DNA of 64,000 bases from Dendrolimus kikuchii (GCA_019925095.2 CM034403.1:3229690-3293689), one strand, 5' to 3'; counted from the first letter of the stretch, positions 1 through 11,351 are shown. The notes: generated by a model not told the origin, from the letters alone. Made by a program: numbers and translations.

Positions 1-135
1 AAATTTAAGCTATCCTATCTTTCAAGTCGGATAAAACTGCACATGGTGTGCAAATTTGATTAAAATCGGTCAAGTAGTTTAGGAGTCCATCGCGGACCAA
101 CAACGTGACACGTAATTTATATATATTAAGATTGT
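1..135. repeat. LINE-tail-like dispersed fragment
   Basis: The wording (hydrophobic-looking 'aaatcggtcaagtagtttaggag' type stretch followed by a 'gacacgtaatttatatata' tail) resembles a dispersed lepidopteran non-LTR 3' tail that I recall. It continues off the left edge. There is no ORF and the family assignment is weak. Confidence 0.35.
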
Positions 136-159
136 AAAAATGTAATAATGCCCTTTCTG

Positions 160-355
160 TAGTACATTGAAGCTGTTTAAAAAAAAAAACAACTGGAATA
201 CACTATATAAACAAAGGAGAACACGATGCATTTTTTTTATATTTCTTGTCTGTTTGTTCGGGATTCATGTAAAAACTACCGGGCCGATTTCGATGCGGTT
301 TTCGTTGATCGACGGCAAATTCGGTTCAATAATTTTATCGAATTTTATTTAATTA
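160..355 (-). mobile_element. Family F non-autonomous element, partial
   Basis: This stretch matches part of the repeat at 36700-37172 in the same orientation and the reverse complement of 25838-26385: the block around 'aacaactgga', a 'tatata' step, 'gagaacacgatgca', then 'aaaactac..gggccgatttcgatg'. The other half is missing. It is non-coding, and the superfamily is not established. Confidence 0.55.
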
Positions 356-377
356 AATCGGTTCAATAATTTTTGAG

Positions 378-627
378 TTTATAATAATAATAATATTAAT
401 CGGCAGACAAACACACATATTGTATATCCCTAAATTAAGCAAGTTACGCTTTTGTTATGGGTAATATACAACGGACTACTCTGGGGCCGATCCCAGACAC
501 CCAGACCATAGTAAATAACGGAGAAAATACGTTTCCGAAATTTACTATACCAGGAATCGAACCCGGAGCCTCTGCGTTGTAGTGAGATAGGCCGGCAATG
601 GCTTAGCCCGCTCAACCACAGAGGGAA
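378..627 (-). mobile_element. tRNA-derived SINE (family G)
   Basis: Read on the minus strand, the element begins near 625 with a tRNA-like head: an A-box-like 'tgagcgggctaagcc' and a B box 'ggttcgattcc' about 40 bases later. A body of about 180 bases follows, with a (TTA/ATA)n tail near 380-395. A related, head-truncated copy lies at 3555-3737. It is a SINE and not a tRNA gene because no acceptor stem closes and the body continues to a simple tail. Confidence 0.7.
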
Positions 628-695
628 ACTCGTTCGGTTATTCGTTACAAACACACAAAACTTTCCTCTTTATAATTTTATTATTATAGATTTTT

Positions 696-1018
696 ATCCG
701 TGCAGGAACGGAGAAAGAATACAATTTCCTGCGGCCGGGCGGCCTGTCGTAAGAGGCGACAAAACAACCCACAGCCAGGTGGTAGGGCATTTGCCCAACT
801 GGATGGCTACCTCCCCTGGTCTAAAATATGTCGCCATAACAACCTTGAGTTGTGTTCCGGCATTAGTGACCAGGTTCCAGTTTCCCTTAAGAGAGCAGCA
901 GCGCATTTGTAGCATCTTTGGTGTTGCAAATGTCCATAGGTGATGGTAACCGCTTTCCATCGAGTGGGCCGTCTGCCTGTCTGCTGAACTCCAGCAATAA
1001 AAAAAAAAAAAAAAAAAA
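696..1018 (+). mobile_element. SINE-like poly(A) retroposon (family A)
   Basis: Full-length member of the most frequent family in the window: it starts 'atccgtgcaggaacgg', runs about 300 bases, and ends 'ctgctgaactccagcaataaa' plus a long A run, so an AATAAA signal abuts poly(A). At least 17 other copies or fragments occur on both strands. Long 'ORFs' across it are accidental readings of a non-coding consensus. A flanking 'atagat' may be a short target duplication, which is uncertain. Confidence 0.8.
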
Positions 1019-1319
1019 GATAGATGGAGTCGTTTTCATATATCATTAATACAAAAACAATGATAGTTAGAGCTTCATCTATATTAATTCTCTTCATACA
1101 TACACGTTTGTTTACAGTGCTTCCTCATGCACTATCATTATGAATTTAATTTATCAATTCATAACTATTAAACATTCCCGTTGTAATATTTATCAATATC
1201 GCGAAATTCATTGGCGACTTAACATAATTTGCTTTTTTTTTAAACCTTAAATGTACAGATATTAACAATAATCGAATACAATGCAAGAAAACTTAACTTA
1301 TTTGTATTGTATTCTACTC
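1019..1319. other. Unassigned AT-rich stretch
   Basis: I see no gene, repeat arm or RNA motif here that I can support. Confidence 0.5.
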
Positions 1320-1640
1320 ATAGTCCCTTAAGACTATAAGGAGAATACTGAGCCTAGATCACCGTCTTCTATGGGTAAGGTGCCCAGAAGGCTGGCTACG
1401 TTTCCTCGCTGGATCGCCATACTGATCCGCTGGCCGAGGTAAGCACCAGCCCTCTGATCACCCGAAGAGTCAATGAGTCGTTTCGATCAATTTTGGTAGA
1501 GGCTCATGGCCTCAGGACCCCACGCTCCAAGCGTCTCGACAGCAAACGGCACAAACATATAACTCTCACAGAGGGTTGCCATATTTGCGGCGCTTGAGTG
1601 ATTCGGGTGTTCCCGCCGCTGAACCGGCCGATTTAGACGT
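1320..1640 (-). pseudogene. Retroelement C-terminal fragment (family E)
   Basis: The minus strand reads as a degraded version of the protein segment better preserved at 47775-48323 and 59152-59502. It includes a '[17 protein letters not shown]' block and, in other frames, the 'LGQRISxAIQRGNxASLLGT' block, with a shared 3' end rich in 'gtattgtattctac'. I recognise this segment as one that accompanies reverse-transcriptase ORFs in insect genomes, but cannot name the clade. Stops and frameshifts break it. Confidence 0.55.
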
Positions 1641-1739
1641 GATTTTTTTTTATTTAATTTTTTATTGAGACTTTTCGTCACCAATGACGATATCAGCCTC
1701 ATAGGTGATGGCAAATTTACATTTTTTAATATATTAGAT

Positions 1740-2210
1740 AAACTTAAATATAATTTTAAACTTAACTATAACTAACTCTATTTTTAAATATTTTAATCAT
1801 GAACTTAAACAATAATCCAGCCTCCTCGCTCAAAGGGTTGCTTAAAATAATATTTATTCCTCCACTATGTAATGACGAGTCTGGCAAGAGTGTCCTTCTA
1901 ATTGGTTGGGTTTGGCCACATTCCAGAACAATATGCACGAGATCCTCTACTTTGTTACAGTGCTCACAAAGAGGGCTAGATCTTTGAGACGTGTTTTTAA
2001 TTTGCATTAAAAAATTATCTACTCAAATTCATAGACCAAGCTCGTTGAACCAAAACTGTCATAAACATCTGCATGATCTAAATAATCCAATTAAACGCAA
2101 ATGGGCCGTGGACACAAAATTTGGGGAAATATATAAAAATGGCAATTTTCTACCACATGCCCAGATGGACATCGCGTGATGAGCAGATGGTTGAAATCGA
2201 CCTCGTTAGT
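1740..2210 (-). pseudogene. LINE ORF2 C-terminal relic with CCHC motif
   Basis: An 81-codon minus-strand frame (2007 down to 1762) contains C-x2-C-x8-H-x4-C, within 'CEHCNKVEDLVHIVLEC'. A zinc-finger-like motif of this kind with 'ED..H' spacing is typical of the region after RNase H in I/jockey/R1-type LINEs. The frame is open to about 2007 and is followed upstream (to ~2210) by broken sequence. It is a dead C-terminal piece with no RT core. Which LINE clade it belongs to is inference from this motif alone. Confidence 0.55.
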
Positions 2211-2336
2211 TTCATTTATAATTTTGTAAGCTTGATTATTTATTCAAATGCAGTTTTAGTGGAGGGGGAATCAATTTCTGATTAATGCAAATATTTTAGT
2301 TTGGCAAAATGTTTCATGCGATCAATAGACTAGCCT

Positions 2337-2440
2337 GTATTTGGGGCAACGCATAAGCGTTGCCATCCAACGTGGTAACGCGGCCAATGTTTTGAGAACG
2401 TTCCCAGCTGACCGTCCGAGGAGACGGATACGCTTTCCTA
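2337..2440 (+). pseudogene. Family E C-terminal fragment
   Basis: Plus-strand sequence reads as the 'QRIS.AIQRGNAAN.L' block seen in the family E copies at 48 kb and 59 kb, immediately followed by unrelated DNA. It is about 100 bases long and non-functional. Confidence 0.5.
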
Positions 2441-2636
2441 CATTCCTGGACCCAGATTGCCTAGATAATCGTAGTAAACTTAGTTGTTTTGAATGAAGGA
2501 ATCGTATTGTGTAAGTGTCTTCATATTCTTAATCAGGTCTTGAAAGCGTTAAAAATATAGGTAATCATCGGTATTTTTGTAAAAGATACTGCCATACCGG
2601 TATATTTAACGTTATAATATAAATTTAAAATCGTAT

Positions 2637-3125
2637 TTTTACAACTTAGACACAAACAAACCCCCCCCCCCCCCACATAAATTCCACGAAACACACTATT
2701 ACCTTTCGGCATTTGAACCGATTGTAATATCTTTACGATTGTCTTCTTTTGTTTACTTATTAATTGGTTATTGTGGAGAACAGCCTATTGTACTCGTTTA
2801 TGGCCGTTTGCAGGTATAATTAACCAGGTGTGCGGATTACGATTTCTAGGAAATTAAGTTGACGATACGGGCGGGCACACTTGTATTTGTGAAGTATAAA
2901 ACGACGGCAGGATGGAGAGAGGGGCAGTCAAAGCGATAACACAAGCGAGGCAATACGTGTGTACATTTTAGTGACGGACTTTACGCGTGTTATTGAATTG
3001 TGCATTACAATTTGGAGTTATTGCGTCCGGTTATATTTGTACCTGTGTTATACGTGTTTGTATAGTTCTACTAAATTCTATAGTAATTCCAACGGCATTT
3101 TAATTCGAGTCTTGTACTCGTAACG
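2637..3125 (+). mobile_element. Solo LTR, RTAY-target family, copy a
   Basis: The 489-bp copy is flanked by GTAT at 2633-2636 and 3126-3129. It carries the family's landmarks: 'cttcttttgtttac', a TATA-like 'agtataaaa', 'agtgacggactt', and the terminal 'cattttaattcgagt...ctcgtaac'. The expected TG start is TT and the CA end is CG, so both termini are mutated. A 14-C run lies at 2661-2674. It is the most diverged copy and has no internal retroelement coding region beside it. Confidence 0.8.
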
Positions 3126-3129
3126 GTAT

Positions 3130-3554
3130 GTATAACGTTATACGTATCGGTAATTTTTACGTTATTTCGAGCGACGTTGCGGTTTTTAACAATTGGCTTT
3201 ATTACGACTGCATGTTACTGAAACAATCGACAAACACTATAAATATTACGCGCGCTCTTAGCACAGTGCTGTTGGACAATCTTTGCGAGTGAAAGAGAGC
3301 GACGATGGCAACAAAAATAGTTATAACGGTAAAATTACCGATAAAAATAGTATTAACGTTATATTTTTACCGGTAAAATGGCTAGAAATAACGGTAAGTT
3401 TTAAAACAATATTTTTTTACCGTTATCTGAAATTAGCATAAATAACTGTTCTTAATTATTGAAATTTCTTCACATAAATCTATAATCATAATAAATAACT
3501 TATTTTATTTGTGACTTTATTTTTAAGATTTCTCATCTGACACAGAATAATAAA
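3130..3554. other. AT-rich stretch with repeated 'taccggtaa' motifs
   Basis: No gene seen. 3310-3425 repeats variants of 'taacggtaa' and 'ttaccggtaaaa' on both strands; similar motifs lie before the LTR at 2560-2630, so the LTR may have split an older element. Confidence 0.3.
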
Positions 3555-3737
3555 TAAATAATCGGCAGACATACACACATGTTGTACGTTTCCAAAGTAA
3601 GCAAGTTACGCTTGTTTTATGGGTAATATACAACGGACTACTCTGAGGCTGTTCCCAGACACCCAGACCATAGTATAACGTAGAAAATTCGTTCCCGAAT
3701 TTTACCATACCATGAATCGAACCCGGAGCTAAGCCAT
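3555..3737 (-). mobile_element. SINE family G, head-truncated
   Basis: Aligns base for base over most of its length to the body of 378-627: 'cggcagacatacacacatgttgta' side at the tail, 'accagaccatagta' block, and a remaining B box 'ggttcgattc'. The A-box region is missing. Confidence 0.65.
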
Positions 3738-3784
3738 ATCTCATCACATTTCTTTGCTCCCAAAAATCCTTGTCTCCATTTGAT

Positions 3785-4115
3785 TACTATTTTTAACCGA
3801 CTTCAAAACAGGCGGAGATCCTCAATTCGTCGTGTAATATTTTTTTATATATATGTTCCAGCCATGACTGTGTTGTTTCTGAACCGATTATGATGATGAT
3901 TTTTGCGTTCAATTTAGCAAAGCTTCGAAAAGGTCCCATATAATTTTATTGCTAGCAAACTTTGAGTTGCGAAGATATAGCTCAAAAACCCTTGAAATCA
4001 TGCTGAAGTTTCTGAAGTACTTTTGGTCATTCTTTTTGAGTTCGTTTCATTAGATTTTTGACTAGATGTAGGCTAAAGGTATATTTGTATTAATAAAATT
4101 TAGAGAAGAATTATC
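3785..4115. repeat. LINE-tail-like dispersed fragment
   Basis: Contains 'aaccgacttcaaaacaggcgg' and the downstream 'gaaccgattatgatgatg', wording common to dispersed lepidopteran non-LTR ends. Similar debris in reverse lies near 32740-32870. It is non-coding. Confidence 0.35.
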
Positions 4116-4184
4116 TGTGAGTGTATTCTCTGAAGTATCAGTTCTACTGCGTGTGAACTGCACACACACACACAATTTTGTTAT

Positions 4185-4440
4185 TGCGAATCTGGCAAAC
4201 AGGCAGACGGAAGGTCCACCTCATGGAAAGTGGTTAACATCTCCTAGGAACCTATGCTACACCAAGGGTGAATCCGACGTGTTGCCCAACCTTTACGGGG
4301 GAGTGGGCCTTCGGAAACCCCACTCATCATACGAAACTCAATTAGTTCAAGGCTAACCGTTTCACGCGGATATCCTGTGAGAGCGTGGTATCACACCGGT
4401 CGAGCCGGCCGAACAGGCTGTAATCAAGAAATTCCAGCAT
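4185..4440 (-). mobile_element. Diverged retroposon sharing family A 3' end
   Basis: The start 'ggcaaacaggcagacggaagg...catggaaagtggtta' matches the reversed 3' end of family A, but the rest (4240-4440, GC-rich) differs, so this is a related family or chimera. An (AC)n run precedes it at 4161-4173. Confidence 0.4.
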
Positions 4441-4769
4441 GGCTTTACCCCGTATACATTTGTCCTTCCCTACGTACAATACAGGAAAATTGTAATGTGT
4501 AGATGAGCAAAACCGCGGGGTATGTGCTTGTAGGTAATAAACAACAAATTAGTAACTTAATTGATCGTAATATATCGAATTAATGTCACAGCAGGACGCA
4601 TGGGGTTGGCAGAGTTAATAGAAATGTCATCGAATGATATGTGGGTCGTGTGTACATAGTGTTGATTACAATTAATTATTTTATTTATTGAGAAAACGAG
4701 CGAAAACACAAATATAATATATCATTCATTTATTTAACATTACACACACACACACACACATATATATAT

Positions 4770-5075
4770 GCTTTGAAATAATAAAAATCTAGGACCCGAT
4801 CCCAGCGCCACCTACCGGTTCCAATTGTGGATTTAAACCATCCGGGGACCCACTCAAGCACACAAAAACCAAATCACCAAAATCGTTCCAGGTGATTAGG
4901 AGGATTCTAGAACCCGATCTCAGCGCCACCTACCGGTTCCGACGGAATAAAAAGTATCCTACGTCCGTCTCCTGGTTCTAAGCTACCTCCCCACTAATTT
5001 TCAGCCAAATCGGTACAGCCGTTCTTGAGTTGTAAATAGTGTGACTAACACGACTTTCTTTTGTATATATATATC
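4770..5075 (-). mobile_element. Helitron-like element, inverted partner of 5995-6883
   Basis: Reverse complement of the element at 5995-6883. It contains the 'acaactcaagaacggctg' head, the 'gaaaattagtggggaggtagctta' block and about one and a half 118-bp units (two 'ccggttcc' sites at 4815 and 4933, 118 apart). It ends at an (AC)n/(AT)n stretch at 4740-4770. It is non-coding. Helitron affinity is inferred from relatives whose ends are CTAGT. Confidence 0.55.
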
Positions 5076-5166
5076 GCAGTTTGCTGCATATATTAAATAT
5101 TGAAGATATAAAAAGTACAAAGTTTATTATACTGTAAATAAGTATGAGAATGTCAGACATGACTAA

Positions 5167-5285
5167 TACATACATACATACATAACTTTACGCCGGTTCC
5201 CTTGCGGGGTAGGCACGAACAACAGAGCGCCATTTAGGCCCATGCTTACACACCTCACTTGCTTCTTTGACATTCATAGACATGA
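5167..5285 (-). mobile_element. RTE-like LINE 3' fragment (family C)
   Basis: Short 5'-truncated copy of the family whose coding end is preserved at 12957-13458 and 49553-50048. On the minus strand it keeps only the last codons ('KxSEVCK..KWRSVVRAYPARE' region), the stop and an (ATGT)n tail. No clear target duplication. Confidence 0.7.
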
Positions 5286-5334
5286 CGAATAATTTTTTGT
5301 GACTAGACATATAAGTTTATTGCAATATTTTATA

Positions 5335-5337
<3 letters not shown>

Positions 5338-5422
<85 letters not shown>
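5338..5422. repeat. (AT)n microsatellite
   Basis: About 85 bases of uninterrupted TA alternation. Confidence 0.95.
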
Positions 5423-5834
<412 letters not shown>

Positions 5835-5836
5835 TT

Positions 5837-5872
5837 GTACTTATAGAATGTGATTTGAGATTTACATAGCGA

Positions 5873-5938
<66 letters not shown>

Positions 5939-5974
5939 TCGCTATGTAAATCTCAAATCACATTCTATAAGTAC
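5837..5974. repeat. 138-bp near-perfect palindrome
   Basis: The arm 5837-5879 (begins 'gtacttatagaatgtg', ends 'catagcgagta') is repeated in reverse complement at 5932-5974, with a (TA)n centre that is itself self-complementary. The whole span can therefore fold as one hairpin or cruciform. The two arms match without a mismatch by eye. Confidence 0.9.
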
Positions 5975-5994
5975 AATGGCATATACAATAGGTA

Positions 5995-6883
5995 CACTAT
6001 TTATAACTCAAGAACGGCTGTACCGACTTGGCTGAAAATTGGTGGGGAGGTAGCTTAGAATCAAGAGACGGACATAGGATACTTTTCATCCCGTTGGAAC
6101 CGGTAGGTGCCGCTGAGATCGGGTTCTAGAATCCTCCATATCCCCTGGACCGATTTTGGTGATTTTGTTTTCGTATGTTTGAGTTGGATCCCGGATGGTT
6201 TAAATCCACAATTGGAACCGGTAGGTGGCGCTAAGATCGGGTTCTAGAATCCTCCAAATCACCCGGACCGATTTTGGTGATTTTGTTTTCGTATGTTTGA
6301 GTTGGATCCCGGATGGTTTAAATCCACAATTGGAACCGGAAGGTGGCGCTGAGATCGAGTTCTAGAATCCTCCAAATCACCCGGACCGATTTTGGTGATT
6401 TAATTTTCGTATGTTTGAGTTGGATCCCGGATGGTTTAAATCCACAATTGGAACCGGTAGGTGGCGCTGAGATCGGGTTCTAGAATCCTCCAAATCACCC
6501 GGACCGATTTTGGTGATTTAGTTTTCGTATGTTTGAGTTGGATCCCGGATGGTTTAAATCCACAATTGGAACCGGAAGGTGGCGCTGAGATCGAGTTCTA
6601 GTATCCTCCTAATCACTTGGACCCATTTTGGTGATTTTGTTTTCGTATGTTTGAGTTGGATCCCGGATGGTTTAAATCCACAATTGGAACCGGTAGGTGG
6701 CGCTGAGATCGGGTTCTAGAATCCTCCAAATCACCTGGACCTATTTTGGTGATTTTGATTTTGTGTGTTTGAGTGGGTTCCCGGATGGTTTAAATCCACA
6801 ATTGGAACCAGTAGGTGGCACTGGGATCGGGTCCTAGATTTTTATTTTTTCAGTGCAGGACAACGTCTGTCAGTGCCGCTAGT
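5995..6883 (+). mobile_element. Helitron-like element with internal 118-bp array
   Basis: Head 'aactcaagaacggctgtacc', an internal tandem array (6094-6840), then a tail 'tttttattttttcagtgcagg' ending 'gtgccgctagt' at 6883. The element at 15424-15747 has the same tail and CTAGT end but only one partial unit, so the array arose inside the element. No ORF of note. Confidence 0.6.
6094..6840 (+). repeat. 118-bp tandem array, about 6.3 units
   Basis: The segment 'aatccaca' before 'attggaacc' recurs at 6203, 6321, 6439, 6557, 6675 and 6793, exactly 118 bases apart. Units differ by a few bases (cggtagg/cggaagg, cgggttc/cgagttc), and the variants alternate in places, suggesting two-unit expansion. 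Confidence 0.95.
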
Positions 6884-7314
6884 ATATGTATACAAAATTA
6901 AAGCAAGTTTTTACGTAAGTAACAGAGCTACTTCTTTGGTTTGATAATTACAAAACTCTAGTATATTAATAAACAATATTGTTTGCCTAAATACTTAAAA
7001 TAAGATGATTAAATAAATTATGAATTTCCAAAGGCAGAATAAACGCGACATAAGATATATTGCCTAGCCATAAAAGCAGCTCAATGCAATTTTTTACCTT
7101 TACAAATTAGCTAAACGGGTTTGTATCGATGTCTTAGAAAATTGCTTCAATCTTTTATGGAGACAGTGATTTTCACATGGGAGTAGACGGCGCCTGGAGA
7201 GAAACTAGTGATAAATATGGAAATACCATTGCGTTCAAGGTCAGGTTCCGGTATAAAAACATCATAATAGGTACATAGTACAGAGTATTATTTTTTCCAT
7301 GGGACAGATATTTT
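6884..7314. other. Unassigned stretch
   Basis: No ORF, repeat arm or RNA motif that I can support. Confidence 0.5.
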
Positions 7315-7508
7315 GTATTGTTACGAGTTGCAGGACTCGAATTAAAATGCCGTTGGAATTATTATAGAGTTTATTTGAACTATACAAACACGTATAACAT
7401 AACACGGGTACAAATATAACTGAACACAACTAGTCCAAACGTAATGCACGATTCAATAACACGCGCAAAGTCCGTCACTGAATAGATTACCGAATGTACA
7501 CAAGTCTT

Positions 7509-7813
7509 GAGTCGTGGTAGCGTAATGGCTAGTGCACGCGTCCCAAACTCAGAGAGCGCGGGTTCGATCCTGGCCGGAACGCATGCACCACTTAGTCAGT
7601 TTTCTGATCTAATGTGCATATTGTTACAATTACCACGTGCTAATAACGGTGAAGGAAAACATCGTGATGCAACCTACACATCGAGATAACCGATGTGTCA
7701 AACCTGCCAAGCCGCCTTAGACAAGCGTGGCGGGTATACGTCCGTTCCCCCTATAATGGGAGGCCCGAGCCCAGCAGTGGGACATTTATGGGCTGATATT
7801 ATATTATTATATT
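7509..7813 (+). mobile_element. tRNA-derived SINE (family B) inside LTR copy b
   Basis: Head 'gtcgtggtagcgtaatgg' (A-box-like) and B box 'ggttcgatcc', a unique middle ('ggtgaaggaaaacatcgtgatg'), a 3' block 'cccagcagtgggacatttatgggctg' and a (TTA)n tail. The 12-bp target duplication TACACAAGTCTT stands at 7497-7508 and 7814-7825. The 3' block resembles lepidopteran RTE LINE ends, suggesting RTE-dependent mobilisation. Confidence 0.9.
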
Positions 7814-7966
7814 TACACAAGTCTTGCTTCGCTCGTGGTTATCGCTTCACTGCCGATCTCTCCATTGGGGCATTGCTTTATACTGCACAGTTGCAATATG
7901 TCTGCCCGGCCGCGTGGACCGCATTTCTTCGAATCAGTTTGTACTTTTAAATCCGAGACACCTTTT

Positions 7967-8293
7967 ATCCGTGCAGGAACGGAGAAAGAATACAATTTCC
8001 TGCGGCCCGGCGGCCTATCGTAAGAGGCGACTAAACAACCCACAGCCAGGTGGTAGAGTATTTGCTCGACTGGATGGCGACCACCCCTGGTCTAGAGTAT
8101 GCCGCCATAACAACCTTGTGTTGTGTTCCGGCATTAATGACCAGGTTCCAGTCTCCTTTAAGAGAGCAGCAGCGCAATTGTAGCATCTTTGGTGTTGCAA
8201 ATGTCCATAGGCGATGGTAACCGCTTTCCACCAAGTGGGCTGTCTGCCTGCCTGCTGAACTCCTGCAATAAAAAAAAAAAAAAAAAAAAAAAA
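7967..8293 (+). mobile_element. SINE-like retroposon (family A) inside LTR copy b
   Basis: Full-length copy from 'atccgtgcaggaacgg' to 'ctcctgcaataaa' plus more than 20 A. It interrupts the LTR sequence that resumes at about 8294 with 'cctgtcagtgg'. It is a later event than the LTR insertion. Confidence 0.85.
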
Positions 8294-8710
8294 CCTGTCA
8301 GTGGTCACAATACAACAATAGGCCGTAAAAGATTACAATACACAATGGGCTGTTTTTTTTTAATCACAAATTTTAAACACAAAGTAAACAAAGTCCAAAT
8401 GCCGAAAAGGTAATAAAATGTGTTTCTACAGGGCTGCAGGTGTGAATTTGTCTTTGTCGGCACCTAGGTCGTAACAGTATGTATAATTTAATAAAAGCTT
8501 TAGATTAAAGTACTACTACTTAAGTAGATTTAAGTACTCGTGACAAGCTTTTATAACATATAAATTAATATCGTTGGGAAGTACATTGAACAAGTTTATT
8601 CGTGTCACAAAACTTTTATGTCTGTGTGGTAATGACGTTTTAAGTTGATAATAAAAGTTTTGAAGTAAAAGTTTATTTTTTTCTTTTTAGTGCATTTATA
8701 TAAAAGCTTG

Positions 8711-8983
8711 GTGCATGATGAAAGAATGACTAAACAGATATACAATGCAAAAGTGGATGGATGCAGAAGTCGTGGAAGGCCACGACACACCTTCCATGAT
8801 CAAATTGATCGTGTACTAGCAGAAGGTGATGTCAGGAGCCTTAAGAACAGACGAGCGTGCATGACAAGAGTTATGAATGTCAAAGAAGCAAGTGAGGTGT
8901 GTAAGAATAAGCGTAAATGGCGCTCTGTTGTTCGTGCCTACCCCGCAAGGGAACTGGCGTGAAGTTATGTATGTATGTATGTA
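8711..8983 (+). mobile_element. RTE-like LINE 3' fragment (family C)
   Basis: From 'tgcatgatgaaagaatg' the sequence follows the family C coding end to its TGA and an (ATGT)n tail. The frame is open across the segment and encodes the GRPRHTFHDQIDRVL block, about 84 residues of a much longer RT protein. Truncated at its 5' side; no clear target duplication. Confidence 0.75.
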
Positions 8984-9509
8984 TATCTAAACACGTATCA
9001 ATTTCACTAAGCGATTCTAAAAACGCGGCCTCTGATCCAACCCTACCAGTGCAATCTAGTTCAAAAACTTAAAAGCTAACCGCCTTCATTACTATGACTA
9101 AGGTCGCTATATTACGTGTTAAAAAAAAACAAACAATCCACTGCCAACACAGTTTATCTGTGCATCTATATACTTCATTTTAAAATTCAATTCAAGAGTA
9201 TGCAATGCGCAGCGTTATTGTTTTTTAATGTAAAATACATATTTACATGCAAATTACGGACATGACTATTTTTGTATGATAAATATATTCGAGCTGACCG
9301 TTTTAGAGGGTGGGCAGAATATTAAGAAGTTGACATTCTTACGCGTTAGGTGATGGAATGATAGATAGTACAAAACATTTGTATTCTAATAATATTGTTG
9401 AAATATTGTTTATTTCCATTGTTTTGACTAGTGGTGTCATCTGTATTTTCTTTGAAAAACATGAAGTTTATATAGTAATATTTTCTTAAGTTTTCGCAAC
9501 TGTACTATG
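8984..9509. other. Unassigned stretch
   Basis: No gene or repeat recognised. Confidence 0.5.
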
Positions 9510-11310
9510 ATTTTTAATTACCTGGACTGAAATTCAGCTGCAATTGGCCTTTTTTATGTTCCAAGCGTGGAGCATAGTGTTGTAGAGGTAGTGTGGCTCA
9601 TTCATAAGTGAGTTGTTGATTCAACTCACCACTGTGAGTTGAATCCTGTAGAATTTTAATACAACAATATGCTCCACACTTGCAACGTATAAAAAAGCCA
9701 CATCGCAGCTATATTTTAGTGCAGTTAATTAAAAATCTCAGCAAATTCTATAGGATTCAACTAAAAGTGTTGAGTTGAATCAGCAACTGACACAACTTAT
9801 TTATGAATGAGCCATACTACAACACTATGCTCCACAATTACATGATAAAAAAGTTCCATCGCAGCTGTATTTTAGTGCAGTTAATTAAAAATCTCAACAA
9901 ATTCTATAGGATTCAACTAACAGTGTTGAGTTGAATCAGCAACTGACACAACTTATTTATGAATGAGCCATACTACAACACTATGCTCCACAATTACATG
10001 ATAAAAAAGTTCCATCGCAGCTGTATTTTAGTGCAGTTAATTAAAAATCTCAACAAATTCTATAGGATTCAACTAACAGTGTTGAGTTGAATCAGCAACT
10101 GACACAACTTATTTATGAATGAGCCATACTACAACACTATGCTCCACAATTACATGATAAAAAAGTTCCATCGCAGCTGTATTTTAGTGCAGTTAATTAA
10201 AAATAACAACAAATTCTATAGGATTCAACTAACAGTGTTGAGTTGAATCAGCAACTGACACAACTTATTTATGAATGAGCCATACTACAACACTATGCTC
10301 CACAATTACATGATAAAAAAGTTCCATCGCAGCTGTATTTTAGTGCAGTTAATTAAAAATCTCAACAAATTCTATAGGATTCAACTAACAGTGTTGAGTT
10401 GAATCAGCAACTGACACAACTTATTTATGAATGAGCCATACTACAACACTATGCTCCACAATTACATGATAAAAAAGTTCCATCGCAGCTGTATTTTAGT
10501 GCAGTTAATTAAAAATCTCAACAAATTCTATAGGATTCAACTAACAGTGTTGAGTTGAATCAGCAACTGACACAACTTATTTATGAATGAGCCATACTAC
10601 AACACTATGCTCCACAATTACATGATAAAAAAGTTCCATCGCAGCTGTATTTTAGTGCAGTTAATTAAAAATCTCAACAAATTCTATAGGATTCAACTAA
10701 CAGTGTTGAGTTGAATCAGCAACTGACACAACTTATTTATGAATGAGCCATACTACAACACTATGCTCCACAATTACATGATAAAAAAGTTCCATCGCAG
10801 CTGTATTTTAGTGCAGTTAATTAAAAATCTCAACAAATTCTATAGGATTCAACTAACAGTGTTGAGTTGAATCAGCAACTGACACAACTTATTTATGAAT
10901 GAGCCATACTACGACACTATGCTCCACAATTACATGATAAAAAAGTTCCATCGCAGCTGTATTTTAGTGCAGTTAATTAAAAATCTCAACAAATTCTATA
11001 GGATTCAACTAACAGTGTTGAGTTGAATCAGCAACTGACACAACTTATTTATGAATGAGCCATACTACAACACTATGCTCCACAATTAGATCATAAAAAA
11101 GTTCCATCGCAGCTGTATTTTAGTGCAGTTAATTAAAAATCTCAACAAATTCTATAGGATTCAACTAACAGTGTTGAGTTGAATTAACAACTGACACAAC
11201 TCACTTATGAATGAGCTATACTACAGCACTATGTTCCACCATTGCTACATAACAAAAGACGATGGCATCATTTTAGTTTAGGTAATTAAAAATCTGAGTA
11301 TAGTACATAT
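9510..11310. repeat. 156-bp satellite with one inverted leading unit
   Basis: From about 9661 the sequence repeats every 156 bases ('cagcaactga' at 9781, 9937, 10093, 10249, 10405, 10561, 10717, 10873, 11029). Central units are almost identical and the last is diverged. The first ~150 bases (9510-9660) are the same unit in reverse orientation. Each unit holds an inverted repeat, GATTCAACT and AGTTGAATC around a 10-base loop. The head-to-head arrangement points to a palindromic MITE whose forward half was tandemly expanded. Confidence 0.95.
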
Positions 11311-11351
11311 TATTAAAACTACGTTTTAACGATTTGAATCGCGGTATTTTA

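Larger units (their letters stand above)
7319..8476 (-). mobile_element. Solo LTR, RTAY family, copy b, with two nested SINEs
   Basis: Starts TGTTACGA and ends TCGTAACA, flanked by GTAT at 7315-7318 and 8477-8480. Without the two insertions (7509-7813 and 7967-8293) it is about 500 bp, like its relatives. On the minus strand it carries the promoter-like 'agtataaagcaatg' and the AATAAA near the other end. No retroelement interior adjoins it, so it is a solo LTR. Confidence 0.85.

Noticed and set aside
9661..11295. Regular repeats as a CRISPR array
   Set aside because: Units are directly contiguous with no unique spacers, and the context is eukaryotic.
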